DNA from: Balneolales bacterium
GTDB lineage: Bacteria; Bacteroidota; Rhodothermia; Balneolales; Natronogracilivirgulaceae
DNA length: 6,418 nt
Direction of reading: 5' to 3'
Assembly: GCA_007116685.1 (NCBI GenBank)
Contig: SKIC01000032.1
Coordinates: 1 to 6,418 of the forward strand
Shown here: piece by piece, positions 1-6,418 of the stretch
Layout: each line of letters opens with the position of its first letter
Position numbering within the stretch: position 1 is the first letter of the stretch
Notes under the pieces: model-generated
The model's database searches: none
What the model was told of the DNA's origin: nothing
The model's input: only the letters and a program-made list of their open reading frames with translations
Program-made: the position numbers and the translations under genes

Positions 1-1
1 A

Positions 2-1627
2 GCCGGGCTTGCTCACTTGATGGCTGTTTCCGGGATGCATGTTGGTTTTCTGTTGTTTCCGATTTGGTTTCTCTTGCCATGGCTTTGGGGCACAAATAGA
101 AATCGATGGATAGCGTTTTCCGGAGTTTTGTTGTTGCTTTTTGCCTATGCCGGTATAACAGGTTTTACGGTTTCGGTTTTGCGCGCTTCCGTAATGGCGA
201 TTTTACTTTTCTACGCCCGAATTTTCAGAAAACACGGAAATTCACTGAATTATCTCGGCGCCGCTGCTCTGATTATACTTCTTTACGATCCTAACCAACT
301 TTTCCAGATTGGATTTCAGCTCTCTTTTGGAGCCGTATTTGTCATTTTAATTATGCTGCCCGTACTTCGTCAGTCTCTTCCGGTTGCATTACGAGGTACC
401 AAAATTGGCGGGCTCTATCAGGCAATTATGGTTAGTGTACTAGTGCAAGCCGGATTATACCCCATATTAGCCTGGTATTTCGGAGAATATTCCATCATTG
501 GTCCGCTGAGTAATACTTTGGCTGCTTTTTTAGTACAAATCGCTTTTTCCTGGACATTGGTGATGATGCTCCTCAGCTTGATACTACCCGCATTGGCAAT
601 CATTTTAAACACGCCGGCTGATTACTTCTTTGGCGCCCTACACTATCTGGTCAGAATTGTAGCGGAGTGGGAATTGGCCTGGATTGCAGTGACGATTTCA
701 AGCTATCTGGTTTTCTTAATATGGATAGCGCTGTTTCTTTTTTTGGCCTCTATCTACAATCCGTTTTTAAGGTGGAAAATGCTTATTGGCTTACTGGCTT
801 TGCTCTGTGTTTATCAGGTTGAGCAAATCTATAAAAAGGTTCAGGTTCCACCACTGCACATTGTTAGTTATGATGTGGGACAAGCTGATGCCATTTTGAT
901 TCAAACACCCTGTGGTGCGAATGCCTTATACGATGTAGGCTTGTGGACACCCAGACGTACTAGCGGGAGCCATGTCATCTTACCAGATTTGCAAAGCCGA
1001 GGAATTACTCATTTAGATGCTATCATTCTGTCTCATCCTCATGCTGATCATATCGGCGGAATTGTGGAAATTTTAGAAGCTATTTCGGTAGATACCGTTT
1101 ACGATGCAGGATTTACATACGGCAGTGCGCTTTACCAAAGATTTTTGCAAACTGCTGAAGAACGAAATGTGCCGATAGTTAATCCAAGTTTAGGCGATGT
1201 TATCTGGATTGGTGAAACTCCATTTCTTGTGATGTCTCCTCATCGCAAATTGACAGGAAATGACCCGAATACCTTCTCCATAGTGGGTAAATTATTGTAT
1301 GGAGAAACCTCAGTTTTGTTCACGGGAGATGCTACCTCTCAGACTGAAGGCTGGCTGATAGATATTTATGGAGATTTTCTAAATACAGATATACTCAAAA
1401 TAGCCCATCACGGGAGTAACACAAGTTCCCAGATTGATTTTCTTACCCACGCCGCACCGCAACACGCTTTCGTTTCTTTGGGATTTTACAATCGTCACCG
1501 CCATCCTCACCCGGATGCTGTAATGCGATTGCAAGCGGTTGTTCCGGAAATAGCGTACACAAGCCTGGACGGAGCAATCAAATACCGCTCAGACGGTCGA
1601 AGAGTGTGGCGGTATTATTGGAGGTAA
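2..1627 (+). CDS. comEC: ComEC/Rec2 DNA-uptake channel with C-terminal metallo-beta-lactamase domain (5'-truncated by window edge)
   Basis: ComEC is the inner-membrane channel that carries single-stranded DNA into the cytoplasm during natural transformation. The reading frame is open from base 2, and the first codons give AGLAHLMAVSGMHVGF, the family's internal Competence-domain motif. The true start therefore lies left of the window, and the TTG/ATG at 17-22 are internal codons. About 541 residues are visible. Family members of this architecture usually have about 700-800, so roughly 200 N-terminal residues (DUF4131/OB-fold part and first helices) are missing. Counting from the TTG at 17, residues 5-275 are a series of hydrophobic membrane helices, including DPNQLFQIGFQLSFGA. 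Residues about 280-536 are a metallo-beta-lactamase domain with DVGQADA (286-292), the metal-binding HPHADH (340-345; bases 1034-1051), TGDA (D438) and HHGS (464-467). The metal-ligand motifs look intact, so the proposed nuclease activity is plausible. Many Bacteroidota homologues lack this domain. The gene ends with TAA at 1625-1627. The family call is very secure; competence in this organism is inference. Confidence 0.96.
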   Translation, partial: AGLAHLMAVSGMHVGFLLFPIWFLLPWLWGTNRNRWIAFSGVLLLLFAYAGITGFTVSVLRASVMAILLFYARIFRKHGNSLNYLGAAALIILLYDPNQLFQIGFQLSFGAVFVILIMLPVLRQSLPVALRGTKIGGLYQAIMVSVLVQAGLYPILAWYFGEYSIIGPLSNTLAAFLVQIAFSWTLVMMLLSLILPALAIILNTPADYFFGALHYLVRIVAEWELAWIAVTISSYLVFLIWIALFLFLASIYNPFLRWKMLIGLLALLCVYQVEQIYKKVQVPPLHIVSYDVGQADAILIQTPCGANALYDVGLWTPRRTSGSHVILPDLQSRGITHLDAIILSHPHADHIGGIVEILEAISVDTVYDAGFTYGSALYQRFLQTAEERNVPIVNPSLGDVIWIGETPFLVMSPHRKLTGNDPNTFSIVGKLLYGETSVLFTGDATSQTEGWLIDIYGDFLNTDILKIAHHGSNTSSQIDFLTHAAPQHAFVSLGFYNRHRHPHPDAVMRLQAVVPEIAYTSLDGAIKYRSDGRRVWRYYWR

Positions 1628-1647
1628 AAGGAACTCTTTCTTATGTG

Positions 1648-1689
1648 AAACCCTTATTGAAAAAGAAATTTAAGGGGTTTGTACTTTTG
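1648..1689 (+). terminator. Probable intrinsic terminator of comEC
   Basis: Twenty bases after the comEC stop, AAACCCTTA (1648-1656) can pair with TAAGGGGTTT (1671-1680). This gives a 9-bp stem with one bulged G and a 14-base A-rich loop (1657-1670). The T-rich run that follows is broken (GTACTTTTGG from 1681), so the U-tract is weaker than in a textbook terminator. Position and symmetry fit a Rho-independent terminator separating comEC from the HTCS gene. Only two of the nine stem positions lie outside A/T or the CCC/GGG core, so the stem is moderate in strength. Confidence 0.5.
1656..1689 (+). promoter_or_regulatory. Candidate Bacteroidetes-type promoter for the HTCS gene
   Basis: TACTTTTG at 1682-1689 matches the Bacteroidetes -7 box TAnnTTTG exactly. 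An ATTG at 1656-1659 stands 22 bases upstream, within the spacing used by -33 TTTG/TTG elements, and matches that box in three of four positions. Transcription would start near 1695-1697, leaving a leader of about 90 bases before the ATG at 1784. The -7 box coincides with the T-rich tail of the terminator hairpin and the -33-like element lies in its loop, so the two assignments overlap. The consensus is short and chance matches occur in AT-rich DNA. This is a motif match only. Confidence 0.4.
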
Positions 1690-1735
1690 GAAGCATAACC
1701 GCATATCCTTTTAAACTTCTTGAACCTTGTCAATC

Positions 1736-1748
1736 AATATCTGATATT
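1736..1748. repeat. Short inverted repeat in the HTCS leader
   Basis: AATATC (1736-1741) and GATATT (1743-1748) are perfect inverted arms around a single T. The palindrome lies 35 bases upstream of the HTCS start codon, inside the leader predicted from the candidate promoter. It could be an operator, but it is short and entirely AT-rich apart from one C and one G. No second copy was seen near it, so chance is a real alternative. Confidence 0.25.
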
Positions 1749-1783
1749 AGCTTCCAGGCTCGCAATTTCCCCCTAACAAAATT

Positions 1784-4700
1784 ATGGTCTATTCTTTTCA
1801 TCGAAAGCATCTTTTTTTAATCATACTACTTTTCATTTGTACAGGAAGTATAAATGCTCAGAAGGATGATTCGTCCATACTTTTTCGGAATTATGATTTA
1901 CAAAACGGGCTAATCAACGACACTGTTCTGGAAATTCATCAAGATGGGCAAGGTTTTATCTGGCTACATACACAGGGCGGGATGATTCGCTACGATGGGC
2001 GCCATTTCGAGCAGTTTAGAATTCACCATGAAGAGCAAGATTTGACGCGTAAAATATTAGACTCCATACTTATGGATTACAGTGGAGTACCCTGGCTTGG
2101 ATTGCGCTCAGAAGGCTTGGTGGCGCGATTCAACGCAAATAAAAGAGAATTTGAGGTGTTGGATTTATCTGTGATTTTACCGGAAGAAGCTGAGTCTGGT
2201 CGTACTGAGCCCATAGCCGTTACCAAAGCCGGGGTATATTTTAAGCTCCATCATAACGGTTCAAATTCACCCAATTTAGTTCTCTGGAACTCAAATCTCG
2301 ATAAGCCGCAAGTTGTAAAAGAGCAAGAGGATGTTTTTTCTTTAAACTCAGTTATGCTGCATCGCATCTTATGGCGAACATTTGAATACCCTATTCAAGT
2401 ATCTCAAAATAATTTGTGGGTTGGGGAAATTGGGAGTTTGGCGAAAATTACAAATAGTGAAGCCATTCGTATTCCGCTTCCATCTGAAATTCAACAGGAT
2501 ACCATTCGGAGTATTACGACCTACGATGAACATAGTCTTGTGCTGGCTACGTCTTCGGCTGTACTGAAATATGATATTGAATCCGCTGAATTTAGACGAA
2601 TGGAAATTCCATCTGAGTTAGAACAAGCAGACCCGGTGTATCGCCTATATAAGGATCAGTCGGATGGAGTTTGGTTGTCAACATACGGACAAACCTGGCG
2701 CTATCATGATGGCGTATTCTCTTCGATTTCAGATCGCCCGGAGTTTTCGGAGACACCACATCTGTTTTTGACACCTAAAGCAGAACATGATGGGAAAATT
2801 TGGATGATCAACGAATTTGTGCTGGATTCGCCCACTATGTTTACGAATGGCATCTCTGTTTTTGATACTGCAACCGAAACTATAACTGTTTGGAATAGGT
2901 CAGATGATAATTTGCTGGCAGCAGAGCGAATTAATGATGTCACAATCTCCCATGATGGGGCGGTGTTGATTGGCTATAATAACGCCGGACTTCAAATATA
3001 TACTCCTAAGAATAAGAGGTTTGATACATATTTCACCAATCCTGAACACTTTACTTCCGGGGCGAATGCCTATCTAATGAATGCTGCTATTTCACCGGAT
3101 GGCTTATTATTAGCTGGGTCTTTTGAAGGTCGGATTTTGGCGGCAAATCGGGAAAGTGGGCTGGAACGGAATTGGGGACTTTTGCTGGGAGGATATGAAT
3201 ACAATTTAGTTAGAGACTGGTATTTTCCATCTCCAGGCAGAGCTTTGGTAATATCATTAGAGTCATTTTATGAGCTTTTATATGATGCCGAAACGCTACA
3301 ACTAGTCAGTGTTCGGGAAATACCTTCCAGCAATTGGGGCGGTGGAAGTTTGTACGAATTTCTAAGCATAGAAGAAGGGAAAATTACAGTCTCAAGCAAT
3401 CAGGGTATTGTTCGGTTTTCTGAGGATTTGACGAACTTTGAAAAATTAACTTCAGAGCAGGACGGCATACCCAAAGAAGTTGTTAACGAGTTGGGTGCGT
3501 ATCATATGCTCGATAATCACGGCCGATACTGGTTTGCATGGAGTTTTGGCTCGGGAATACAACAATACAATCCGCAAACGGAAACCATAACTGTATTTAA
3601 TGCCAATCGAGGGAGTGATTACTTTATCCACGGTGTGGATAATTTAGTACAACTTTCGGATGGCAGCATTATCGCAATTGGTTTTACTTCCTTGTATTTA
3701 TTTGACGAAAACCGACAGAAATTTATTCCATGGGAAATAGATATTGAAGTAATTTCGGCCCCATCCATAACCACTTTTCAGGATATGATTGTTTTTGGTA
3801 GCTCCTATGATGGGGTTTACTTCCTGAATCTAAATGGTGAGGTTAAAAATCATTTTTCTATGCAAAATGAATTACCAACCGATTTGGTTTCAGATGTTTT
3901 AGTCATAAACGATGAATTGTGGGTGATGCACCGCCGAGGCCTTAGCCATAAGAAATCGGATGGGACATGGAGGCATTATCAAGGATATCATGGTTTACCA
4001 GCCTTGCAGCAACAACGCCACGGACGTTTTAAAAGACTGCGAGATGGTTGGGTAGCTCCATTGTGGCAAGGAGAAGGAGTATCTCTCTTTCAGCCTGAAA
4101 GAATGCTTGAAGACTCGAAAATTTTATCGCCTAAAATTGTCAAAGTAGAAGCTCTGTTCGAAGATAATATTGAAATCTATGGTAATAATTTGCGTATCGG
4201 GCATCACCAACGGGACATTAGAATCCTCCTTGCCGCATTGGATTTTAATGATCCTTTGGGGGCACAATTCCGATATCGACTATCCGGAGAGCAATGGTCT
4301 GAATGGAGTGATAATCCTGAGTTGCGATTTTTTCAGTTGGCTCCGGGTTCACATCAGATAGAAGTATCCCTTCGAAATGCCGATGGTATTGAAGCCGCAT
4401 CTTTTGCAGAGCTAAATATTATAGTGATGCCACCCTGGTATCAAACTACCTGGGCCCGTATTCTGGCTGGCTTGCTTTTTCTGGCATTGGTAGGTTTTGT
4501 GGCTCGGTATTATGTGTCGTATCGCACTCGTCAGGAGTCTTTACTCTTACAAGCTGAGCAAGCCGAAAAGTTAGCACGTTTAGATACGCTCAAAAATCAG
4601 TTAATACTGAATATTTCCCACGAGTTACGAACACCATTGTCGTTGGTACTTGCGCCTATTGAGCAAATGATTCGCAAAAATCAGCCGGTGGGAGCAGACA

Positions 4701-6136
4701 TGAATCACTTGCTGGATATTGCCCGCCGAAATGGAAAACGTTTGCATCAGTTGGTGGAGCAGGTGTTGGATTTGGCTCGTTTAGAAATGGGCGATACCCA
4801 ATTTCAAGTAGAGCCGGTAAGCATTAGCAAAACCAGTAAGCGTATTTTCGATTATTTTGAATCCTTGGCAGAGCAACAAAAAATAAACATGATTTTCGAG
4901 GGCTTGACTGAGGACACAAATCTGTATCTGGATTTGGACAAGTTTGAGAAAATCATGATTAATTTGATTGGAAATGCGATTAAATTTACGCCTGCCGAGG
5001 GAGCCGTTTCGATTCGTTTGGAGCAAAGTAATGACGAAGTTATCCTGAGTGTAGCAGATACTGGCCGAGGAATTCCACCTGAGCGTATATCCGGAATATT
5101 CAAAAGATTCGAAACCACAGCAGAAGCCGATGCACAAGGAAGCAAAGGGCTGGGAATTGGCTTATCAATTACCAGAGAATATGTACGTTTGCATAAGGCC
5201 GATATTTCTGTAGCAAGTGAGTTGGGCAAGGGTACCAAATTCACTCTGCGTATCAAAAAAGGTTCGGCGCATTTTGACGAAAAGCAGATCATTGAGCCTA
5301 AAGAGCCGGGCGTGGTTGTAGAAGAAGAGTATCGTTCTGAAGCACAGCAAGTGGAACAAAGTGAATCCCGAGTCACTGTTTCGGAGGATGCCCCTCTCGT
5401 GTTGATTATTGAAGATAATGTCGATTTACGCGATTTTATTGCTAATATTTTTTCCGAAACGTATCGCGTAGAAGTGGCCGAGAACGGACGTGAGGGGATA
5501 GCAAAACTGGAAGCTGTGGCACCAGATTTAGTAATCACAGACATTATGATGCCAGAAATAGATGGATTTGGAGTTTTATCTCATATCCGTCAATCAGAGC
5601 CGCACCGATTTACACCTGTGATAATTTTATCTGCGCGCGCCGAAATGGAAGATCGTATTCGGGGATTTGAAATTGGAGTAAACGATTATCTCGCAAAGCC
5701 ATTTAGTACGGAGGAATTAGTAGTAAGAGCGGAAAACTTGCTTGAATTGCGCTCAAATCGTCAGGAAGCAAGAGAGGAATACGAAGAGGATTCTACGGAT
5801 AGTGAAGTTGTAGAGGATGCCTTTTTGACGGGTATGGTGGAATCTTTGGAGACTTATGTTCGGGAGCGTCTCTCACAAAGTGAAATAACGGCCGAGGAAT
5901 TGGCCGCTTTGGTGGTGCAAAGCCGTAGTACGCTGTATCGCAATTTGAAAATCGCAACGGGGTATACACCAGCTCAGTTCGTGCGTGAAATCCGTTTGTT
6001 GGAAGCCCAGAAAATATTTCACAACGAACCGCGTGCCCTCATATCTGATGTTAGCCAGAGAGTCGGGTTTTCCAATGCCTCATATTTCTCCCGCCTCTAC
6101 AAAAAGAAGTTCGGTTTGCGTCCTAAAAGTGGATAG
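1784..6136 (+). CDS. Hybrid two-component system (HTCS) sensor-regulator: propeller sensor, Y_Y_Y, histidine kinase, receiver, AraC-type HTH
   Basis: This protein joins sensor kinase and DNA-binding response regulator in one 1450-residue chain. Residues 1-25 are a signal peptide (Arg/Lys-His N-region, LFLIILLFI core, cleavage after SINA). Residues about 32-770 hold about 14 Reg_prop-like blades, probably two seven-bladed propellers, e.g. GFIWLHTQGGMIRYDG (57-72), GVWLSTYG (W297), GRYWFAWSFGSG (W583) and ELWVMHRRGL (W713). Residues about 820-885 are the Y_Y_Y Ig-like domain, followed by a membrane helix at about 891-911. The kinase has the H-box SHELRTPL with H946, N-box N1060/N1064, G1 DTGRG (1092-1096) and G2 GLGIG (1122-1126). 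After a Glu/Gln-rich linker (about 1160-1202) comes a receiver with E1210/D1211, phosphoacceptor D1253, S1283 and K1305. An acidic linker (about 1316-1346) leads to an AraC HTH pair (1347-1450). All catalytic residues are present, so it should be functional. Ligand binding in the periplasm is expected to drive phosphorelay and transcription; the ligand is unknown. The start is fixed by the signal peptide and an in-frame TAG at 1748-1750. No Shine-Dalgarno is visible, only A-rich sequence. The end (RPKSG) stops just short of the usual xPxxYR finish. Confidence 0.96.
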   Translation: MVYSFHRKHLFLIILLFICTGSINAQKDDSSILFRNYDLQNGLINDTVLEIHQDGQGFIWLHTQGGMIRYDGRHFEQFRIHHEEQDLTRKILDSILMDYSGVPWLGLRSEGLVARFNANKREFEVLDLSVILPEEAESGRTEPIAVTKAGVYFKLHHNGSNSPNLVLWNSNLDKPQVVKEQEDVFSLNSVMLHRILWRTFEYPIQVSQNNLWVGEIGSLAKITNSEAIRIPLPSEIQQDTIRSITTYDEHSLVLATSSAVLKYDIESAEFRRMEIPSELEQADPVYRLYKDQSDGVWLSTYGQTWRYHDGVFSSISDRPEFSETPHLFLTPKAEHDGKIWMINEFVLDSPTMFTNGISVFDTATETITVWNRSDDNLLAAERINDVTISHDGAVLIGYNNAGLQIYTPKNKRFDTYFTNPEHFTSGANAYLMNAAISPDGLLLAGSFEGRILAANRESGLERNWGLLLGGYEYNLVRDWYFPSPGRALVISLESFYELLYDAETLQLVSVREIPSSNWGGGSLYEFLSIEEGKITVSSNQGIVRFSEDLTNFEKLTSEQDGIPKEVVNELGAYHMLDNHGRYWFAWSFGSGIQQYNPQTETITVFNANRGSDYFIHGVDNLVQLSDGSIIAIGFTSLYLFDENRQKFIPWEIDIEVISAPSITTFQDMIVFGSSYDGVYFLNLNGEVKNHFSMQNELPTDLVSDVLVINDELWVMHRRGLSHKKSDGTWRHYQGYHGLPALQQQRHGRFKRLRDGWVAPLWQGEGVSLFQPERMLEDSKILSPKIVKVEALFEDNIEIYGNNLRIGHHQRDIRILLAALDFNDPLGAQFRYRLSGEQWSEWSDNPELRFFQLAPGSHQIEVSLRNADGIEAASFAELNIIVMPPWYQTTWARILAGLLFLALVGFVARYYVSYRTRQESLLLQAEQAEKLARLDTLKNQLILNISHELRTPLSLVLAPIEQMIRKNQPVGADMNHLLDIARRNGKRLHQLVEQVLDLARLEMGDTQFQVEPVSISKTSKRIFDYFESLAEQQKINMIFEGLTEDTNLYLDLDKFEKIMINLIGNAIKFTPAEGAVSIRLEQSNDEVILSVADTGRGIPPERISGIFKRFETTAEADAQGSKGLGIGLSITREYVRLHKADISVASELGKGTKFTLRIKKGSAHFDEKQIIEPKEPGVVVEEEYRSEAQQVEQSESRVTVSEDAPLVLIIEDNVDLRDFIANIFSETYRVEVAENGREGIAKLEAVAPDLVITDIMMPEIDGFGVLSHIRQSEPHRFTPVIILSARAEMEDRIRGFEIGVNDYLAKPFSTEELVVRAENLLELRSNRQEAREEYEEDSTDSEVVEDAFLTGMVESLETYVRERLSQSEITAEELAALVVQSRSTLYRNLKIATGYTPAQFVREIRLLEAQKIFHNEPRALISDVSQRVGFSNASYFSRLYKKKFGLRPKSG

Positions 6137-6254
6137 TTGTAGCTGGGAAAAAGTGCAGAAATTGCATTATACTGCCTGTCTAAAATCTATCATCCGAACA
6201 ATTATCACGGAATAAGGTTGGTTCTTTGAATCGGTAAATCTTCACTGAAATGGA

Positions 6255-6270
6255 CGATTATTCGATTATT
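6255..6270. repeat. Tandem duplication of CGATTATT
   Basis: CGATTATT occurs twice back to back (6255-6262 and 6263-6270). It is a minimal two-copy repeat with no evident function, most simply explained by slippage in AT-rich spacer DNA. Confidence 0.6.
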
Positions 6271-6335
6271 ATGACACGTTTGTGCGCTTATTTGAAACAT
6301 CTGTGCCATTAATCATAACTATTCTTAGGGTAGAA

Positions 6336-6370
6336 AGTCAGCGAAATGCGAGAGTGTCATTTTGCTGATT
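6336..6370. repeat. Imperfect 13-bp hairpin, possible dispersed palindromic element
   Basis: AGTCAGCGAAATG (6336-6348) pairs with CATTTTGCTGATT (6358-6370) around a 9-base loop (6349-6357). All 13 positions pair in RNA if two G-U wobbles are allowed (6337-6369 and 6343-6363). No T-run follows on the plus strand (next bases GCGTCATCAC) and none on the minus strand, so it does not look like an intrinsic terminator. A 3'-end-stabilising structure for the HTCS transcript, or a copy of a dispersed palindromic (REP-like) repeat, are the alternatives. The pairing is seen directly; the role is not known. Confidence 0.55.
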
Positions 6371-6418
6371 GCGTCATCACCGGAGACGGACAGGGATACT
6401 CAAATAAAATGAGATATA
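6371..6418. repeat. Possible degenerate dispersed repeat, cut by the window edge
   Basis: GCGTCATC (6371-6378) followed by AGGGATACTC (6392-6401) loosely resembles, from memory, the GTCATCC...GGATCTC type of intergenic palindromic repeat seen in many copies in some Bacteroidota-like genomes. CTCA (6399-6402) pairs with TGAG (6410-6413) around AATAAAA, and two more pairs are possible past a bulged A at 6398. CCG-GAGA-CGG at 6380-6389 is a second tiny hairpin. The match is imperfect and only one partial copy is in view. Confidence 0.25.

Larger units (their letters stand above)
6137..6418. other. Intergenic region to right edge, no supported gene
   Basis: These 282 bases follow the HTCS stop. 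No open frame here on either strand has a convincing length or composition. Best candidates are a 20-codon frame at 6250-6312 on the plus strand and a 34-codon frame at 6205-6309 on the minus strand, neither with family resemblance. No strong intrinsic terminator for the HTCS gene is visible: the arms AATCG (6229-6233) and CGATT (6255-6259) are too short and too far apart. No exact TAnnTTTG promoter box was found on the plus strand; the nearest is TCATTTTG at 6357-6364. The hairpin and repeats listed separately are its only structure. Confidence 0.6.

Noticed and set aside
17..22. TTG/ATG as the real start of comEC
   Set aside because: The codons before it (A-G-L-A-H from base 2) continue the conserved GLAHLMAVSGMHVG motif, so the protein begins upstream of the window.
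1794..1843. Lipoprotein signal with Cys19 of the HTCS
   Set aside because: The residues before the Cys are LFI, with no Gly/Ala/Ser at -1, so there is no lipobox. A type I signal peptide ending SINA fits better.
4781..5137. 118-codon minus-strand open frame
   Set aside because: It overlaps both the HTCS gene and the other minus-strand shadow and has no domain signal or plausible start context.
4852..5544. 230-codon open frame on the minus strand opposite the kinase and receiver region
   Set aside because: It is Ser-rich, low-complexity and matches no recognisable family. It lies wholly opposite a domain with clear H-, N-, G- and REC motifs, so it is a shadow.
5985..6215. 76-codon plus-strand frame running from the AraC domain into the spacer
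   Set aside because: Most of it is the +1 frame of the conserved HTH region. The extra tail has no AraC-like ending, so it is neither a separate gene nor evidence of a frameshift.
6229..6270. Terminator for the HTCS gene from AATCG/CGATT arms
   Set aside because: Only five pairs with a 21-base loop and no T-run; not convincing.
6205..6309. 34-codon minus-strand frame in the right spacer
   Set aside because: Too short, no recognisable features and no supporting promoter.
6250..6312. 20-codon plus-strand frame beginning ATGGACGAT
   Set aside because: Too short, no ribosome-binding or promoter support, and it spans the CGATTATT duplication.
6357..6364. TCATTTTG as a -7 promoter box
   Set aside because: It mismatches TAnnTTTG at the key A and lies within the arm of the hairpin, with no gene visible downstream.

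Overview
The window holds two same-strand genes in low-to-moderate GC DNA (roughly 40-45% by eye). The 3' part of a comEC/rec2 DNA-uptake channel gene runs in from the left edge. It is followed by one complete, very large gene for a hybrid two-component system (HTCS) protein of 1450 residues. The one-piece HTCS (periplasmic two-component propeller, Y_Y_Y domain, membrane helix, histidine kinase, receiver, AraC-type DNA-binding domain) is characteristic of Bacteroidota and relatives. The lack of a Shine-Dalgarno sequence before the HTCS start and a match to the Bacteroidetes -7 box (TAnnTTTG) point the same way. A ComEC that keeps its C-terminal metallo-beta-lactamase domain would fit Balneolota/Rhodothermota-like lineages as well as Bacteroidota. 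I cannot fix the genus.

Layout: positions 2-1627 are comEC without its N-terminus. Positions 1628-1783 are a 156-base intergenic stretch with a probable terminator hairpin, an overlapping candidate promoter and a short palindrome. Positions 1784-6136 are the HTCS gene. Positions 6137-6418 are non-coding as far as I can see. This last stretch holds an 8-base tandem duplication, a strong imperfect hairpin (6336-6370) and, at the right edge, sequence that may be the start of a degenerate dispersed palindromic repeat.

The two genes have no obvious functional link. ComEC moves single-stranded DNA across the inner membrane during transformation. The HTCS senses an unknown ligand in the periplasm and controls transcription directly. 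HTCS proteins commonly sit beside the polysaccharide-utilisation or transport genes they control. No such partner is in this window, so the target, if it is linked, would lie to the right of the window. The terminator/promoter arrangement suggests separate transcription units.

I found no clearly undescribed system. The most useful leads are the orphan HTCS with its divergent propeller, the overlapping terminator and promoter, and the hairpin/repeat region at the right edge.
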